DNA of 9,632 bases from DAIDHK01 sp035510695. GTDB lineage: Bacteria > Patescibacteriota > Microgenomatia > Levybacterales > UBA12049. Below the pieces are notes generated by a model. The model did no database searches, had not been told where the DNA came from, and was given only the letters and a program-made list of their open reading frames with translations. The stretch is taken from NCBI GenBank assembly GCA_035510695.1, contig DATKGO010000048.1:1-9632 (forward strand). Direction: 5' to 3'. This document shows positions 1 through 5,162 of the stretch, one piece after another (the stretch's first letter is position 1; every line of letters begins with the position of its first letter). Position numbers and translations under genes: made by a program.

Positions 1-1
1 C

Positions 2-163
2 AGCGTAGTTGAATTTGAAGCCTATGCCTTACAAAATACTGATACTATTCAGAAATCTCTTACCTGTCAAAAAACCAGAAGAATTATTGAAGACCGTTTT
101 TATTTCCCTTTTAATGCACATAATGTATTGACATACTACCAAGTATTAAAAGAAACGTATTAA
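2..163 (+). CDS. C-terminal fragment of an unrecognised protein, 5'-truncated by the window edge
   Basis: Frame 2 is open from the window edge to a TAA at 161-163 and encodes the last 53 residues of a protein. The other two forward frames are broken by stops, for example TGA at 10-12 in frame 1. The tail contains an aromatic, basic stretch, RRIIEDRFYFPF, and ends in YYQVLKETY. I do not recognise the family. The gene runs in the same direction as the peptidase E-like gene that follows 59 bp later, but that gene has its own -10-like box, so co-transcription is uncertain. That it is coding rests on the open frame and plausible composition only. Confidence 0.5.
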   Translation, partial: SVVEFEAYALQNTDTIQKSLTCQKTRRIIEDRFYFPFNAHNVLTYYQVLKETY

Positions 164-207
164 AAGAAAAATTTCCTCTCTTAAAAACAAGTCTACTTAT
201 TTTTTGA

Positions 208-213
208 TAGAAT
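208..213 (+). promoter_or_regulatory. Putative -10 box (TAGAAT) of the peptidase E-like gene
   Basis: TAGAAT lies 9 nt before the ATG at 223. No good -35 hexamer is visible at 16-18 bp upstream, and no Shine-Dalgarno precedes the ATG. The position matches the -10 boxes of several other genes in this window, which supports a very short or absent leader. Confidence 0.4.
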
Positions 214-222
214 ACAACTAAT

Positions 223-555
223 ATGAAAATTATAGCTATTGGTGGGGGAGAAATTGGAAGACCTGGTTATCCGATAGAAACTACCGAGATAGATAGGGAA
301 ATCATCGCTTTATCAGGAAAAACGAATCCGAAATTGCTTTTTTTACCGACCGCAAGCTCTGACTCAGAAGACTATGTTCAAGTTATGCATGAACATTTTG
401 GTGAAAGGTTAGGACGCAAAGTAGATGAACTAATTGACTCAAAATCAACAGCTAACGCTTACAAAACGTATTGGAAAAATGACAAGTATGTAGAGGCGAT
501 AATTAAGAAAAACATAGAGTTTTCTTCATTATCCAATCTATTACTCAAAGATTAG
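223..555 (+). CDS. Peptidase E (S51)-like protein with internal deletion, probable pseudogene
   Basis: Residues 1-66 match the N-terminus of the S51 dipeptidase E / class I glutamine amidotransferase-like family: a beta strand MKIIAIGGGEIGR, then PKLLFLPTASSDSEDY and a HFGERLG helix end. Residues about 70-110 (AYKTYWKNDKYVEAI, then FSSLSNLLLKD) resemble the extreme C-terminus of the same family, as I remember it. The protein is 110 aa, whereas the family is usually about 200-240. The missing centre normally holds the GGGN strand and the GxSAG motif with the nucleophilic serine; neither is visible here. The simplest reading is an in-frame deletion of about 110-120 codons that leaves an inactive product. 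The frame is intact and a -10 box is present, so it may still be expressed. Peptidase E itself hydrolyses Asp-X dipeptides in the cytoplasm. The gene converges on the toxin-antitoxin operon, with 15 bp between the stop codons. Confidence 0.65.
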   Translation: MKIIAIGGGEIGRPGYPIETTEIDREIIALSGKTNPKLLFLPTASSDSEDYVQVMHEHFGERLGRKVDELIDSKSTANAYKTYWKNDKYVEAIIKKNIEFSSLSNLLLKD

Positions 556-570
556 TTCCATTCACGCTGC

Positions 571-885
571 TTATTTTAGGCTCAGTTCTCTTTCTCCCTC
601 AGCAAAGTCATGAAGCAAGACTCCCAATAGTGTCTGATAGGGAATTTGTTTTCTTTTAGCTTTGGCTTTAATTTTAATTAAATCAAGTTGATTGATTCTA
701 AGCGTGACAGGCTTGGAATTATGCAACTGCAGATATCTGGAAGCCGCTTCTTGCAACATGTTTTTTGTTTTTTCCAGTTCAGGATCACTTTCAAATTCAC
801 CTTTTTCTAAAGATTCTTCGAGCTGTTTTTCTTCTTCGTCTAAAACCAACTTAATAAAAGGATCATTATTATTTCTTTTTTTCAT
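571..885 (-). CDS. Antitoxin with C-terminal ribbon-helix-helix domain (CopG/BrnA-like)
   Basis: This is a 104-aa charged protein. Its C-terminal part (about residues 58-98) looks like a ribbon-helix-helix: a beta strand KPVTLRINQLDL, a lysine-rich helix KIKAKAKRK, the turn IPYQTLLG and a second helix. This pattern is typical of CopG-like antitoxins paired with BrnT-type toxins. The acidic N-terminal half (residues 8-45) is predicted helical and is a natural candidate for binding and neutralising the toxin. The gene overlaps the upstream toxin gene by 17 bp in another frame, giving toxin-then-antitoxin order as in brnTA. Its start is fixed by a strong Shine-Dalgarno. As usual for these modules, the antitoxin or the complex probably represses the operon promoter at 1175-1203. 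The family is inferred from pattern; binding residues are not proven. Confidence 0.78.
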   Translation of the reverse strand: MKKRNNNDPFIKLVLDEEEKQLEESLEKGEFESDPELEKTKNMLQEAASRYLQLHNSKPVTLRINQLDLIKIKAKAKRKQIPYQTLLGVLLHDFAEGERELSLK

Positions 886-1168
886 TTTTACCTCCTTCCA
901 AATAAATTTTTGTTAATATTCTACTTGGATAAATAGTCTTCAAAAAAATTTCTTGTTTTCGAGTATCAATTACATAAGGTACTGCATAAGCATATTGCTT
1001 AATTTTAACTACATATAACCTTTGACGAGAATGTTTTTGACTGGGATGAGCAATGTCAGCTAATAGTTTTTTCTTCTTTAAAGCTTCCAGCACATCTTCA
1101 AAGCTAACGCGTCTCGTGGCTTTCAACAGTTGATTTTTTTCTTCGTTGAATTTGATGCTAAAAGCCAT
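869..1168 (-). CDS. BrnT-like toxin of a type II toxin-antitoxin pair
   Basis: This is a 99-aa basic protein. The N-terminus (FNEEKNQLLKATRRVSFEDV, residues 7-26) corresponds to the BrnT/DUF497 pattern FxWDxxKxxxNxxKHGVSFEEA. A central strand pair follows (LYVVKIKQYAYAVPYVID, about 51-68), then FLKTIYPSRILTKIYL (about 75-90), equivalent to the 'RIISARKATRRE' end of the family. BrnT toxins have a RelE-like fold and act as ribonucleases that slow translation; activity here is inferred. The ATG at 1168 is chosen because a -35/-10 pair ends 6 nt before it, so the mRNA would start at or beside the start codon. The antitoxin gene follows with a 17-bp overlap. A divergent gene (holB) starts 86 bp away. 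Confidence 0.75.
   Translation of the reverse strand: MAFSIKFNEEKNQLLKATRRVSFEDVLEALKKKKLLADIAHPSQKHSRQRLYVVKIKQYAYAVPYVIDTRKQEIFLKTIYPSRILTKIYLEGGKNEKKK
890..897 (-). promoter_or_regulatory. Strong Shine-Dalgarno of the antitoxin gene (AAGGAGGT)
   Basis: On the minus strand AAGGAGGT lies 4 nt before the antitoxin ATG (885), inside the end of the toxin gene. It is a full complement of the canonical 16S 3' tail. It is the only perfect one I see, which stands out because the promoter-proximal genes here lack it. It may favour high antitoxin synthesis relative to the toxin. Confidence 0.8.
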
Positions 1169-1174
1169 ATAGAC

Positions 1175-1203
1175 ATATTAGCAATTTGTACATTAATTGT
1201 CAA
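1175..1203 (-). promoter_or_regulatory. Promoter of the toxin-antitoxin operon
   Basis: Read on the minus strand, TTGACA (1203-1198), a 17-bp spacer and TAATAT (1180-1175) form a near-consensus housekeeping sigma promoter. Only 6 nt separate the -10 box from the toxin ATG, so the transcript should be leaderless or nearly so. The -35 box lies inside the AATTGT inverted repeat, a good place for repression by the antitoxin. Confidence 0.8.
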
Positions 1204-1224
1204 TACAATTTCTACCAATTGTAC
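1183..1224. promoter_or_regulatory. Candidate operator with repeated AATTGT half-sites between toxin and holB
   Basis: AATTGT (1195-1200), a 4-bp gap and ACAATT (1205-1210) form a perfect 6-4-6 inverted repeat over the toxin -35 box. Further copies are AATTGTAC at 1217-1224 and the one-base variant AATTTGTAC at 1183-1191. Short, spaced half-sites are what ribbon-helix-helix antitoxins usually bind, so autoregulation is plausible. The last copy overlaps the possible -35 of the divergent holB promoter. Confidence 0.5.
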
Positions 1225-1248
1225 GAAGTAGCTTTATCGTATTATAAT
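1219..1248 (+). promoter_or_regulatory. holB promoter, -10 TATAAT six bases before the ATG
   Basis: A consensus TATAAT at 1243-1248 is followed by 6 nt and then the ATG at 1255. A weak -35 (TTGTAC, 1219-1224) sits 18 bp upstream. This promoter decides the start codon: the in-frame TTG at 1186 lies upstream of it and would not be in the mRNA. Confidence 0.65.
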
Positions 1249-1254
1249 TGTTGC

Positions 1255-1944
1255 ATGGTCAGCTTCGTCATTTTTAGCAAAGACAAACAATTAGCGCTCG
1301 ATTACATAAAAAATGAATGTGCCAAACAACGCATTGCGGAATTTGACCAAATTGTACTAAACAAGGACTCGTCCGAAAAAATAGCCGCACAATCAATTGG
1401 AATCGATTCGATTAAAATGCTGCAGAAAAAAATATATTTAAAACCCATGCAAAGTGAAGATAAAGCAGTAATTGTCCAAGACGGACAAATGTTAACTACA
1501 GAAGCGCAAAATGCGATGCTGAAAATTTTGGAAGAACCACCATTGCATACTTTCATTTATATTTTGGTCTCCCATCCTTCGGAACTTTTGCCCACAATTC
1601 TTTCCCGCTGCAAAATAGTTATATTGGAGCAATCAGACATAATCAATGAAAAAGAAGTGGAGCAAATGAACAGCCTTATACAATCACTAGCAAAAATGAC
1701 AAACGGAGAAAAATTGAAACTGGCAGAAACTATGGCCAAACAAAAACCGTCTGCGATTTTGTGGCTAGAGGCCTTACTTCAAGCTTTGAGGAGCAATATC
1801 TATACAGCAGGTGAACAAAACGACAAAAAAACTTTGAAGCAATATTTGCAATTTGCCAAGCAAATCCAATTGACTCTTAGAGCGATACAAACAACCAACG
1901 TTAATCTGCGCCTGACTCTGGAGAATCTGCTGCTTAGTTTGTAA
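1255..1944 (+). CDS. holB: DNA polymerase III delta' subunit (clamp loader), short form
   Basis: The 229-aa protein carries the hallmark of clamp-loader AAA+ subunits: LTTEAQNAMLKILEEPP (residues 80-96), then LLPTILSRCK (111-120) with the conserved SRC motif (Ser118-Arg119-Cys120 region) that in delta' supplies the trans-acting arginine finger. IGIDSIKMLQKKI (48-60) matches the usual 'I.ID.IR.L' helix before sensor strands. There is no Walker A P-loop, as expected for delta', and no cysteine-rich zinc module, so this is a reduced version of the usual ~330 aa protein. It would help load the sliding clamp on DNA in the cytoplasm. The start is set at the ATG 6 nt after TATAAT; an in-frame TTG at 1186 would add 23 residues but lies upstream of the -10. 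The stop lies inside an inverted repeat shared with the convergent gene. A reduced DnaX-like subunit is the alternative, but the missing P-loop argues against it. Confidence 0.85.
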   Translation: MVSFVIFSKDKQLALDYIKNECAKQRIAEFDQIVLNKDSSEKIAAQSIGIDSIKMLQKKIYLKPMQSEDKAVIVQDGQMLTTEAQNAMLKILEEPPLHTFIYILVSHPSELLPTILSRCKIVILEQSDIINEKEVEQMNSLIQSLAKMTNGEKLKLAETMAKQKPSAILWLEALLQALRSNIYTAGEQNDKKTLKQYLQFAKQIQLTLRAIQTTNVNLRLTLENLLLSL

Positions 1945-2026
1945 AGTTATCAAGTTCGTAATGTTTATAAAGTACAAAGCCTTAAATACTTTATAACCTT
2001 ATAACTTTACGAACTTTACAAACTTA
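1934..2026. repeat. Long inverted repeat (about 41-bp arms) between two convergent genes
   Basis: The left arm (1934-1975) and right arm (1986-2026) are imperfect reverse complements of each other around a 10-nt loop. Each arm is built of degenerate units of about 8-9 bp (AAGTTATA and variants). The left arm covers the last codons and stop of holB; the right arm covers the stop of the DUF4258-like gene. It probably works as a two-way transcription barrier, although it is AT-rich and has no typical U-tail. Related copies are at 5112-5158 and 8562-8659. Confidence 0.8.
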
Positions 2027-2377
2027 GTAGCCGAAACCAAGCTGGTGAAGAAATTCCAACCATAATTTTCCCCAGAATCCGGCTTTTTGGAAACGACGGT
2101 AGGCAATCAGTTTTTTTTCGTCTTTGGTTCCGGGGAGCGGGGGATCAATCCAGCAGGATAAAATTAACCATTCATTTTTCTCATTTTTCTTGGCAATAAC
2201 CGTAACCAGTGATTTGCCAAATCTTTTATGATATTCAATAGAACCTGCTTGTTTTCCGGCGATCGAATCATCCGCGTTGGCAAATGTTTGACCCGCCATT
2301 TCCTGAGTAAATCCACGCTGACTAAGCCGTTCCAGTGCGTGATTAGTCCAAATAGCTCCGGCAAAATGTCTTTGCAT
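2024..2377 (-). CDS. DUF4258-like protein of unknown function
   Basis: This 117-aa protein begins with WTNHALERLSQRGFTQEMAGQT (residues 10-31), the HAxxRxxxRG pattern that opens DUF4258 domains. It continues with YHKRFGKSLVTVIAKKN (49-65) and WLILSCWIDPPLPG (70-83), the expected paired strands. The C-terminal 30 residues (KAGFWGKLWLEFLHQLGFGY) are aromatic and hydrophobic enough for an amphipathic or membrane-touching helix. The function of the domain is not established; some members sit next to toxin-antitoxin genes, but no partner gene is adjacent here. It is transcribed away from gyrB, whose ATG is 78 bp off, and converges on holB with an inverted repeat covering both ends. It could be a lone toxin-like protein or a housekeeping protein of this lineage. 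Confidence 0.65.
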   Translation of the reverse strand: MQRHFAGAIWTNHALERLSQRGFTQEMAGQTFANADDSIAGKQAGSIEYHKRFGKSLVTVIAKKNEKNEWLILSCWIDPPLPGTKDEKKLIAYRRFQKAGFWGKLWLEFLHQLGFGY

Positions 2378-2388
2378 AATTTAAATAA

Positions 2389-2394
2389 ATTGTA
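2389..2394 (-). promoter_or_regulatory. Putative -10 box (TACAAT) of the DUF4258-like gene
   Basis: On the minus strand TACAAT lies 11 nt before the ATG at 2377. A perfect TATAAT is also present further upstream (2415-2410) and could be used instead, giving a leader of about 26 nt. Neither has a convincing -35 box, and there is no Shine-Dalgarno. Confidence 0.35.
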
Positions 2395-2417
2395 TCACAT
2401 TGCCTCTTCATTATAGC

Positions 2418-2446
2418 TTGAAATTCTCAACTAAGACAGGTATAAT
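2418..2446 (+). promoter_or_regulatory. gyrB promoter (TTGAAA - 17 bp - TATAAT)
   Basis: TTGAAA at 2418-2423, exactly 17 bp, then a consensus TATAAT at 2441-2446. The ATG starts 9 nt later and has no Shine-Dalgarno, so the transcript should carry at most 2-3 leader bases. This is the clearest promoter of the housekeeping block. Confidence 0.8.
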
Positions 2447-2455
2447 GAGTTCTCA

Positions 2456-4429
2456 ATGGCCATAAAACCTGCTAACTCACAACAAACAAATTCCGATTAT
2501 TCCGCCCAACAAATTCAAGTCCTCGAAGGCTTAGAACCGGTCAGAAAACGACCCGGAATGTACATCGGCTCCACTGACATCATCGGACTGCATGAATCAC
2601 TGCGCGAAATTATCGACAATTGCGTCGACGAAGCATTGGGTGGTTTTGCACACAATGTTTGGATCACATTAAATAAAGATGGATCGGCCACAGTATCTGA
2701 TGATGGCCGCGGTATTCCGGTTGACATGATGCCGGCATATAAAAAATCCGCACTGGAAGTCGTCATGACCAAACTGCACGCCGGAGGAAAATTCGGCGGC
2801 AGCGCATATAAAATTTCAGGCGGCTTGCATGGCGTCGGATCATCTGTTGTCAACGCACTCTCTGAGTGGTTGTGGGTGGAAGTACGACGCGGCGGGAAAA
2901 TATATCGCCAGGAATATAAAGTTGGCAAACCGCAAACAGAAGTGGACGTAGTTAAAACATCTAAAATGGAATCTCTAAAAGAAGAAATTCTTAATTCAGA
3001 CGGAACAACCGTCACTTTTTTCCCGGATAATACAATTTTCCCCGATATTACTTTTGATTTCGAAGCAATTAAAAAACAAATCCGTGAACGCGCCTATTTG
3101 GTACCCAAATTATATTTCCATTTTGTCGATAACCGCAAAGAGGAAAAACAAGAAGTAAATTATTATTTTGAAAGCGGTATTAAAGCTTTGGTGGAAAAAA
3201 TTAATGAGAATAAAGAACCGCTGCATAAAGTTATTTATTTTAATAAATCAGTCGGCGATGTCGAGCTGGAAGTATCCGTACAATATAATAATTCTTACTC
3301 CGAAAACGTGGAATCATATGTCAACGTCATTAACACCATCAACGGCGGCACGCATTTAACCGGTTTTAGAATGGCCTTAACCCGGGCAATTAATGATTAT
3401 GGCCGAAAAATCGGCAGTTTCAAAGAAGATGAAGAAGGAATTATCGGCGACGATACCCGTGAAGGATTAACAGCTGTTATTTTTCTCAAGATGCCGCAGG
3501 ACAGAATTCAATTTGAAGGCCAGACCAAAGGAAAACTAGGGAATTCGGAAATCCAGCCGATTGCCAATCAGATCGTCAAAGAAGGTTTATCAACTTTTTT
3601 TGAAGAAAATCCGACAGAAGCCAAGAAAATTTTAGAAAAAGTCTATTTAGCTGCCAGAGCCAGACTGGCTGCCAAAGCTGCCAAAGAAGCGGTTATTCGT
3701 AAGGGCGCTCTTGAAGGCTCAACGCTTCCGGGAAAACTGGCTGATTGTCAGGAAAAAGATCCAAGTGTCTCAGAGTTATACCTTGTGGAAGGAGATTCCG
3801 CAGGAGGATCGGCAAAGCAGGGAAGAGACAGAAAATTTCAGGCTATTTTACCTTTAAAAGGTAAAATTCTAAATACCGAGCGCGCTCGTTTGGACAAAAT
3901 GATTGAACACGATGAAATTAAAGCTTTAATTATCGCCTTAGGAATGGGAATAGGGGACACGATCAAATTGGAAAAACTCCGCTATCACCGTGTTATTATT
4001 ATGACCGATGCGGACGTTGACGGCGAACATATTGAAACACTTATTTTAACTTTCTTCTACCGCCATCTTCCGGATATTATTAGACAAGGATATCTCTATG
4101 TCGCCATGCCGCCTTTATTTAAATTACAGAAAGGCAAAGAAATTCGTTATGCCTATACCGAAGAGGAACGGGAAGAAATTATGAAAGCAATGAAAAAGTT
4201 AGGCGGAAATGCAAATATCTCCATTCAACGCTATAAAGGTCTGGGAGAGATGAATCCGGAACAGCTATGGGAAACCACTATGAATCCGAAAAATAGAGTG
4301 CTTAAAAAAGTGAATATTGAAGACGCCGAAGATTCTGATTTGGTTTTTACTATGTTAATGGGTGAAGAAGTCCCGCCCAGAAAACACTTTATTCAGACCA
4401 ACGCGATCAACGCGACTCTGGATATCTAA
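2456..4429 (+). CDS. gyrB: DNA gyrase subunit B
   Basis: The 657-aa ATPase subunit of gyrase, which with GyrA introduces negative supercoils. The GHKL ATPase domain has the catalytic Glu51 and Asn55 in REIIDNCVDEA, Asp82 and the DDGRGIP motif (82-88), the lid glycines in GGKFGGSAYKISGGLHGVGSS (110-130), and the transducer QTKGKLG with Lys358 for the gamma phosphate. The Toprim domain has VEGDSAGG (catalytic Glu445) and the metal-binding MTDADVDGEH (Asp518, Asp520, Asp522). The C-terminal QRYKGLGEMNPEQLW completes the gyrase signature. The protein lacks the ~170-residue insert of the E. coli enzyme, as in most non-proteobacteria. ParE is the alternative, but the single gyrB/gyrA pair and the GyrA-box in the partner favour gyrase. 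The gene has its own strong promoter; ppa follows after 133 bp of AT-rich inverted repeat. Confidence 0.97.
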   Translation: MAIKPANSQQTNSDYSAQQIQVLEGLEPVRKRPGMYIGSTDIIGLHESLREIIDNCVDEALGGFAHNVWITLNKDGSATVSDDGRGIPVDMMPAYKKSALEVVMTKLHAGGKFGGSAYKISGGLHGVGSSVVNALSEWLWVEVRRGGKIYRQEYKVGKPQTEVDVVKTSKMESLKEEILNSDGTTVTFFPDNTIFPDITFDFEAIKKQIRERAYLVPKLYFHFVDNRKEEKQEVNYYFESGIKALVEKINENKEPLHKVIYFNKSVGDVELEVSVQYNNSYSENVESYVNVINTINGGTHLTGFRMALTRAINDYGRKIGSFKEDEEGIIGDDTREGLTAVIFLKMPQDRIQFEGQTKGKLGNSEIQPIANQIVKEGLSTFFEENPTEAKKILEKVYLAARARLAAKAAKEAVIRKGALEGSTLPGKLADCQEKDPSVSELYLVEGDSAGGSAKQGRDRKFQAILPLKGKILNTERARLDKMIEHDEIKALIIALGMGIGDTIKLEKLRYHRVIIMTDADVDGEHIETLILTFFYRHLPDIIRQGYLYVAMPPLFKLQKGKEIRYAYTEEEREEIMKAMKKLGGNANISIQRYKGLGEMNPEQLWETTMNPKNRVLKKVNIEDAEDSDLVFTMLMGEEVPPRKHFIQTNAINATLDI

Positions 4430-4532
4430 TAATTTTTAATTTTAAATTTATAATTTTTATTGAATGATTAATGTCTAAATTTTTAATGTTTTGAAATTAA
4501 TTAATTTAGATTTTATTAAAAATTAAAAATTA
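4430..4532. repeat. AT-rich nested inverted repeats between gyrB and ppa
   Basis: The 18-bp arms at 4430-4447 and 4515-4532 pair at 17 of 18 positions. Inside them, CTAAATT (4475-4481) faces AATTTAG (4503-4509). The segment is almost pure A+T and its sequence differs from the AACTTTAT-type repeats elsewhere. It probably marks the end of the gyrB transcript or a spacer hairpin just before the ppa promoter; termination is inferred, since no GC-rich stem is present. Confidence 0.6.
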
Positions 4533-4537
4533 CTGTG

Positions 4538-4546
4538 TGCTATAAT
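4538..4546 (+). promoter_or_regulatory. ppa promoter, extended -10 (TGCTATAAT)
   Basis: TATAAT at 4541-4546 is preceded by TG and one base, the extended -10 form that needs little -35 contact; the -35 position is only A/T-rich. The ATG is 16 nt downstream, so a leader of about 9-10 nt is predicted, the longest of the clear cases here. No Shine-Dalgarno is seen. Confidence 0.65.
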
Positions 4547-4562
4547 GAAAAAATAAACGTCT

Positions 4563-5105
4563 ATGCCAGATTATAATAAATTACTCATGCCGGGAGATAT
4601 AGATGCAGGATGGGTCAACGCAATTGTCGATATTCCGCAGGGTTCAACGCTAAAAATAGAATATGCCAGACAGTACGGAATATTTAAATTAGACAGAGTA
4701 GAACCAGCTGTTTTCCCCAAACCGGTAAATTATGGCTTTATACCGGCAACTAAAGATACCGATGGAGATGAATTAGACGTACTTATTATTTGTCATGAAC
4801 CAATTCCAACAGGAGTCTTGGTAAAATCAAGAATTATCGGCATTTTTAATTTTGAAGACGGCGGAGATATGGATTACAAAATTGTCTGTGTCCCGGATGA
4901 CGATCGTGATAGCGGAGATCGTATAAAAACACTTGAAGACTTGGGTAATAGATGGAAAGAAAAAATAGAATTCCACTTTGCTCACTATAAAGATCTCAAA
5001 AAACCGGGGACGACTAAAATACTTGGCTGGGGAGATGTTGAAGAAGCAAAAAAAATCATCCTCGAGTGTATAAAACGCTTCGAAAAAGAAGGCTTCTCCA
5101 AATAA
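4563..5105 (+). CDS. ppa: Inorganic pyrophosphatase, family I
   Basis: The 180-aa soluble family I pyrophosphatase hydrolyses PPi to two phosphates and so drives nucleic acid, aminoacyl-tRNA and nucleotide-sugar synthesis. The signature DGDELDV (67-73) holds the metal-binding Asp67, Asp69 and Asp72. The other active-site residues keep the E. coli spacing shifted by two: Lys31, Glu33, Arg45, Tyr57, Asp99, Asp104 and Lys106. HYKDL (141-145) supplies the late Tyr-Lys pair. The stretch PDDDRDSGDRIKTLEDLG (111-128) is a little unusual compared with the common 'VPxxDP' loop. Length is normal. It lies between gyrB and gyrA with its own extended -10 promoter. The ATG chosen is the first in frame after the promoter. 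Confidence 0.97.
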   Translation: MPDYNKLLMPGDIDAGWVNAIVDIPQGSTLKIEYARQYGIFKLDRVEPAVFPKPVNYGFIPATKDTDGDELDVLIICHEPIPTGVLVKSRIIGIFNFEDGGDMDYKIVCVPDDDRDSGDRIKTLEDLGNRWKEKIEFHFAHYKDLKKPGTTKILGWGDVEEAKKIILECIKRFEKEGFSK

Positions 5106-5111
5106 TAAAAA

Positions 5112-5158
5112 ATACTTTATGAACTTGATAACTTTCAACTTTATAACTTTATAACTTA
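5112..5158. repeat. Tandem AACTTTAT repeat unit, single-arm copy before gyrA
   Basis: Two perfect AACTTTAT units (5137-5144, 5145-5152) and a partial third follow a degenerate part starting ATACTTTAT. The stretch GAACTTGATAACTTT (5121-5135) is the exact reverse complement of 1943-1957 in the holB-side repeat, so this is the same family. Unlike the other two gaps, only one arm is present, so no long hairpin forms. The repeat fills nearly all of the 57-bp ppa-gyrA gap. Confidence 0.75.
5125..5155 (+). promoter_or_regulatory. Putative gyrA promoter built from repeat DNA
   Basis: TATAAC at 5150-5155 lies 7 nt before the gyrA ATG, and TTGATA at 5125-5130 is a fair -35, although the 19-bp spacer is long. 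Both boxes are parts of the AACTTTAT repeat, so the repeat may itself supply the promoter. Read-through from ppa is the alternative. Confidence 0.4.
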
Positions 5159-5162
5159 GTTT

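Noticed and set aside
692..916. Plus-strand ORF of 74 codons opposite the antitoxin and toxin genes
   Set aside because: Serine/phenylalanine-rich shadow of the real minus-strand antitoxin frame, without a promoter or ribosome site.
1186..1254. TTG start at 1186 giving holB 23 extra residues (MYINCQYNFY...)
   Set aside because: The TATAAT at 1243-1248 lies downstream of this TTG and 6 nt before an ATG; the extra residues overlap the toxin promoter and look unlike a clamp-loader N-terminus.
2515..3015. Minus-strand ORF of 166 codons inside gyrB
   Set aside because: Mirror frame of conserved gyrase coding sequence; composition (Ser/Pro-rich) is typical for a shadow.
5112..5158. AT-rich short repeats considered as a CRISPR array
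   Set aside because: The unit is about 8 bp in direct tandem, without conserved 25-40 nt repeats, spacers or cas genes.
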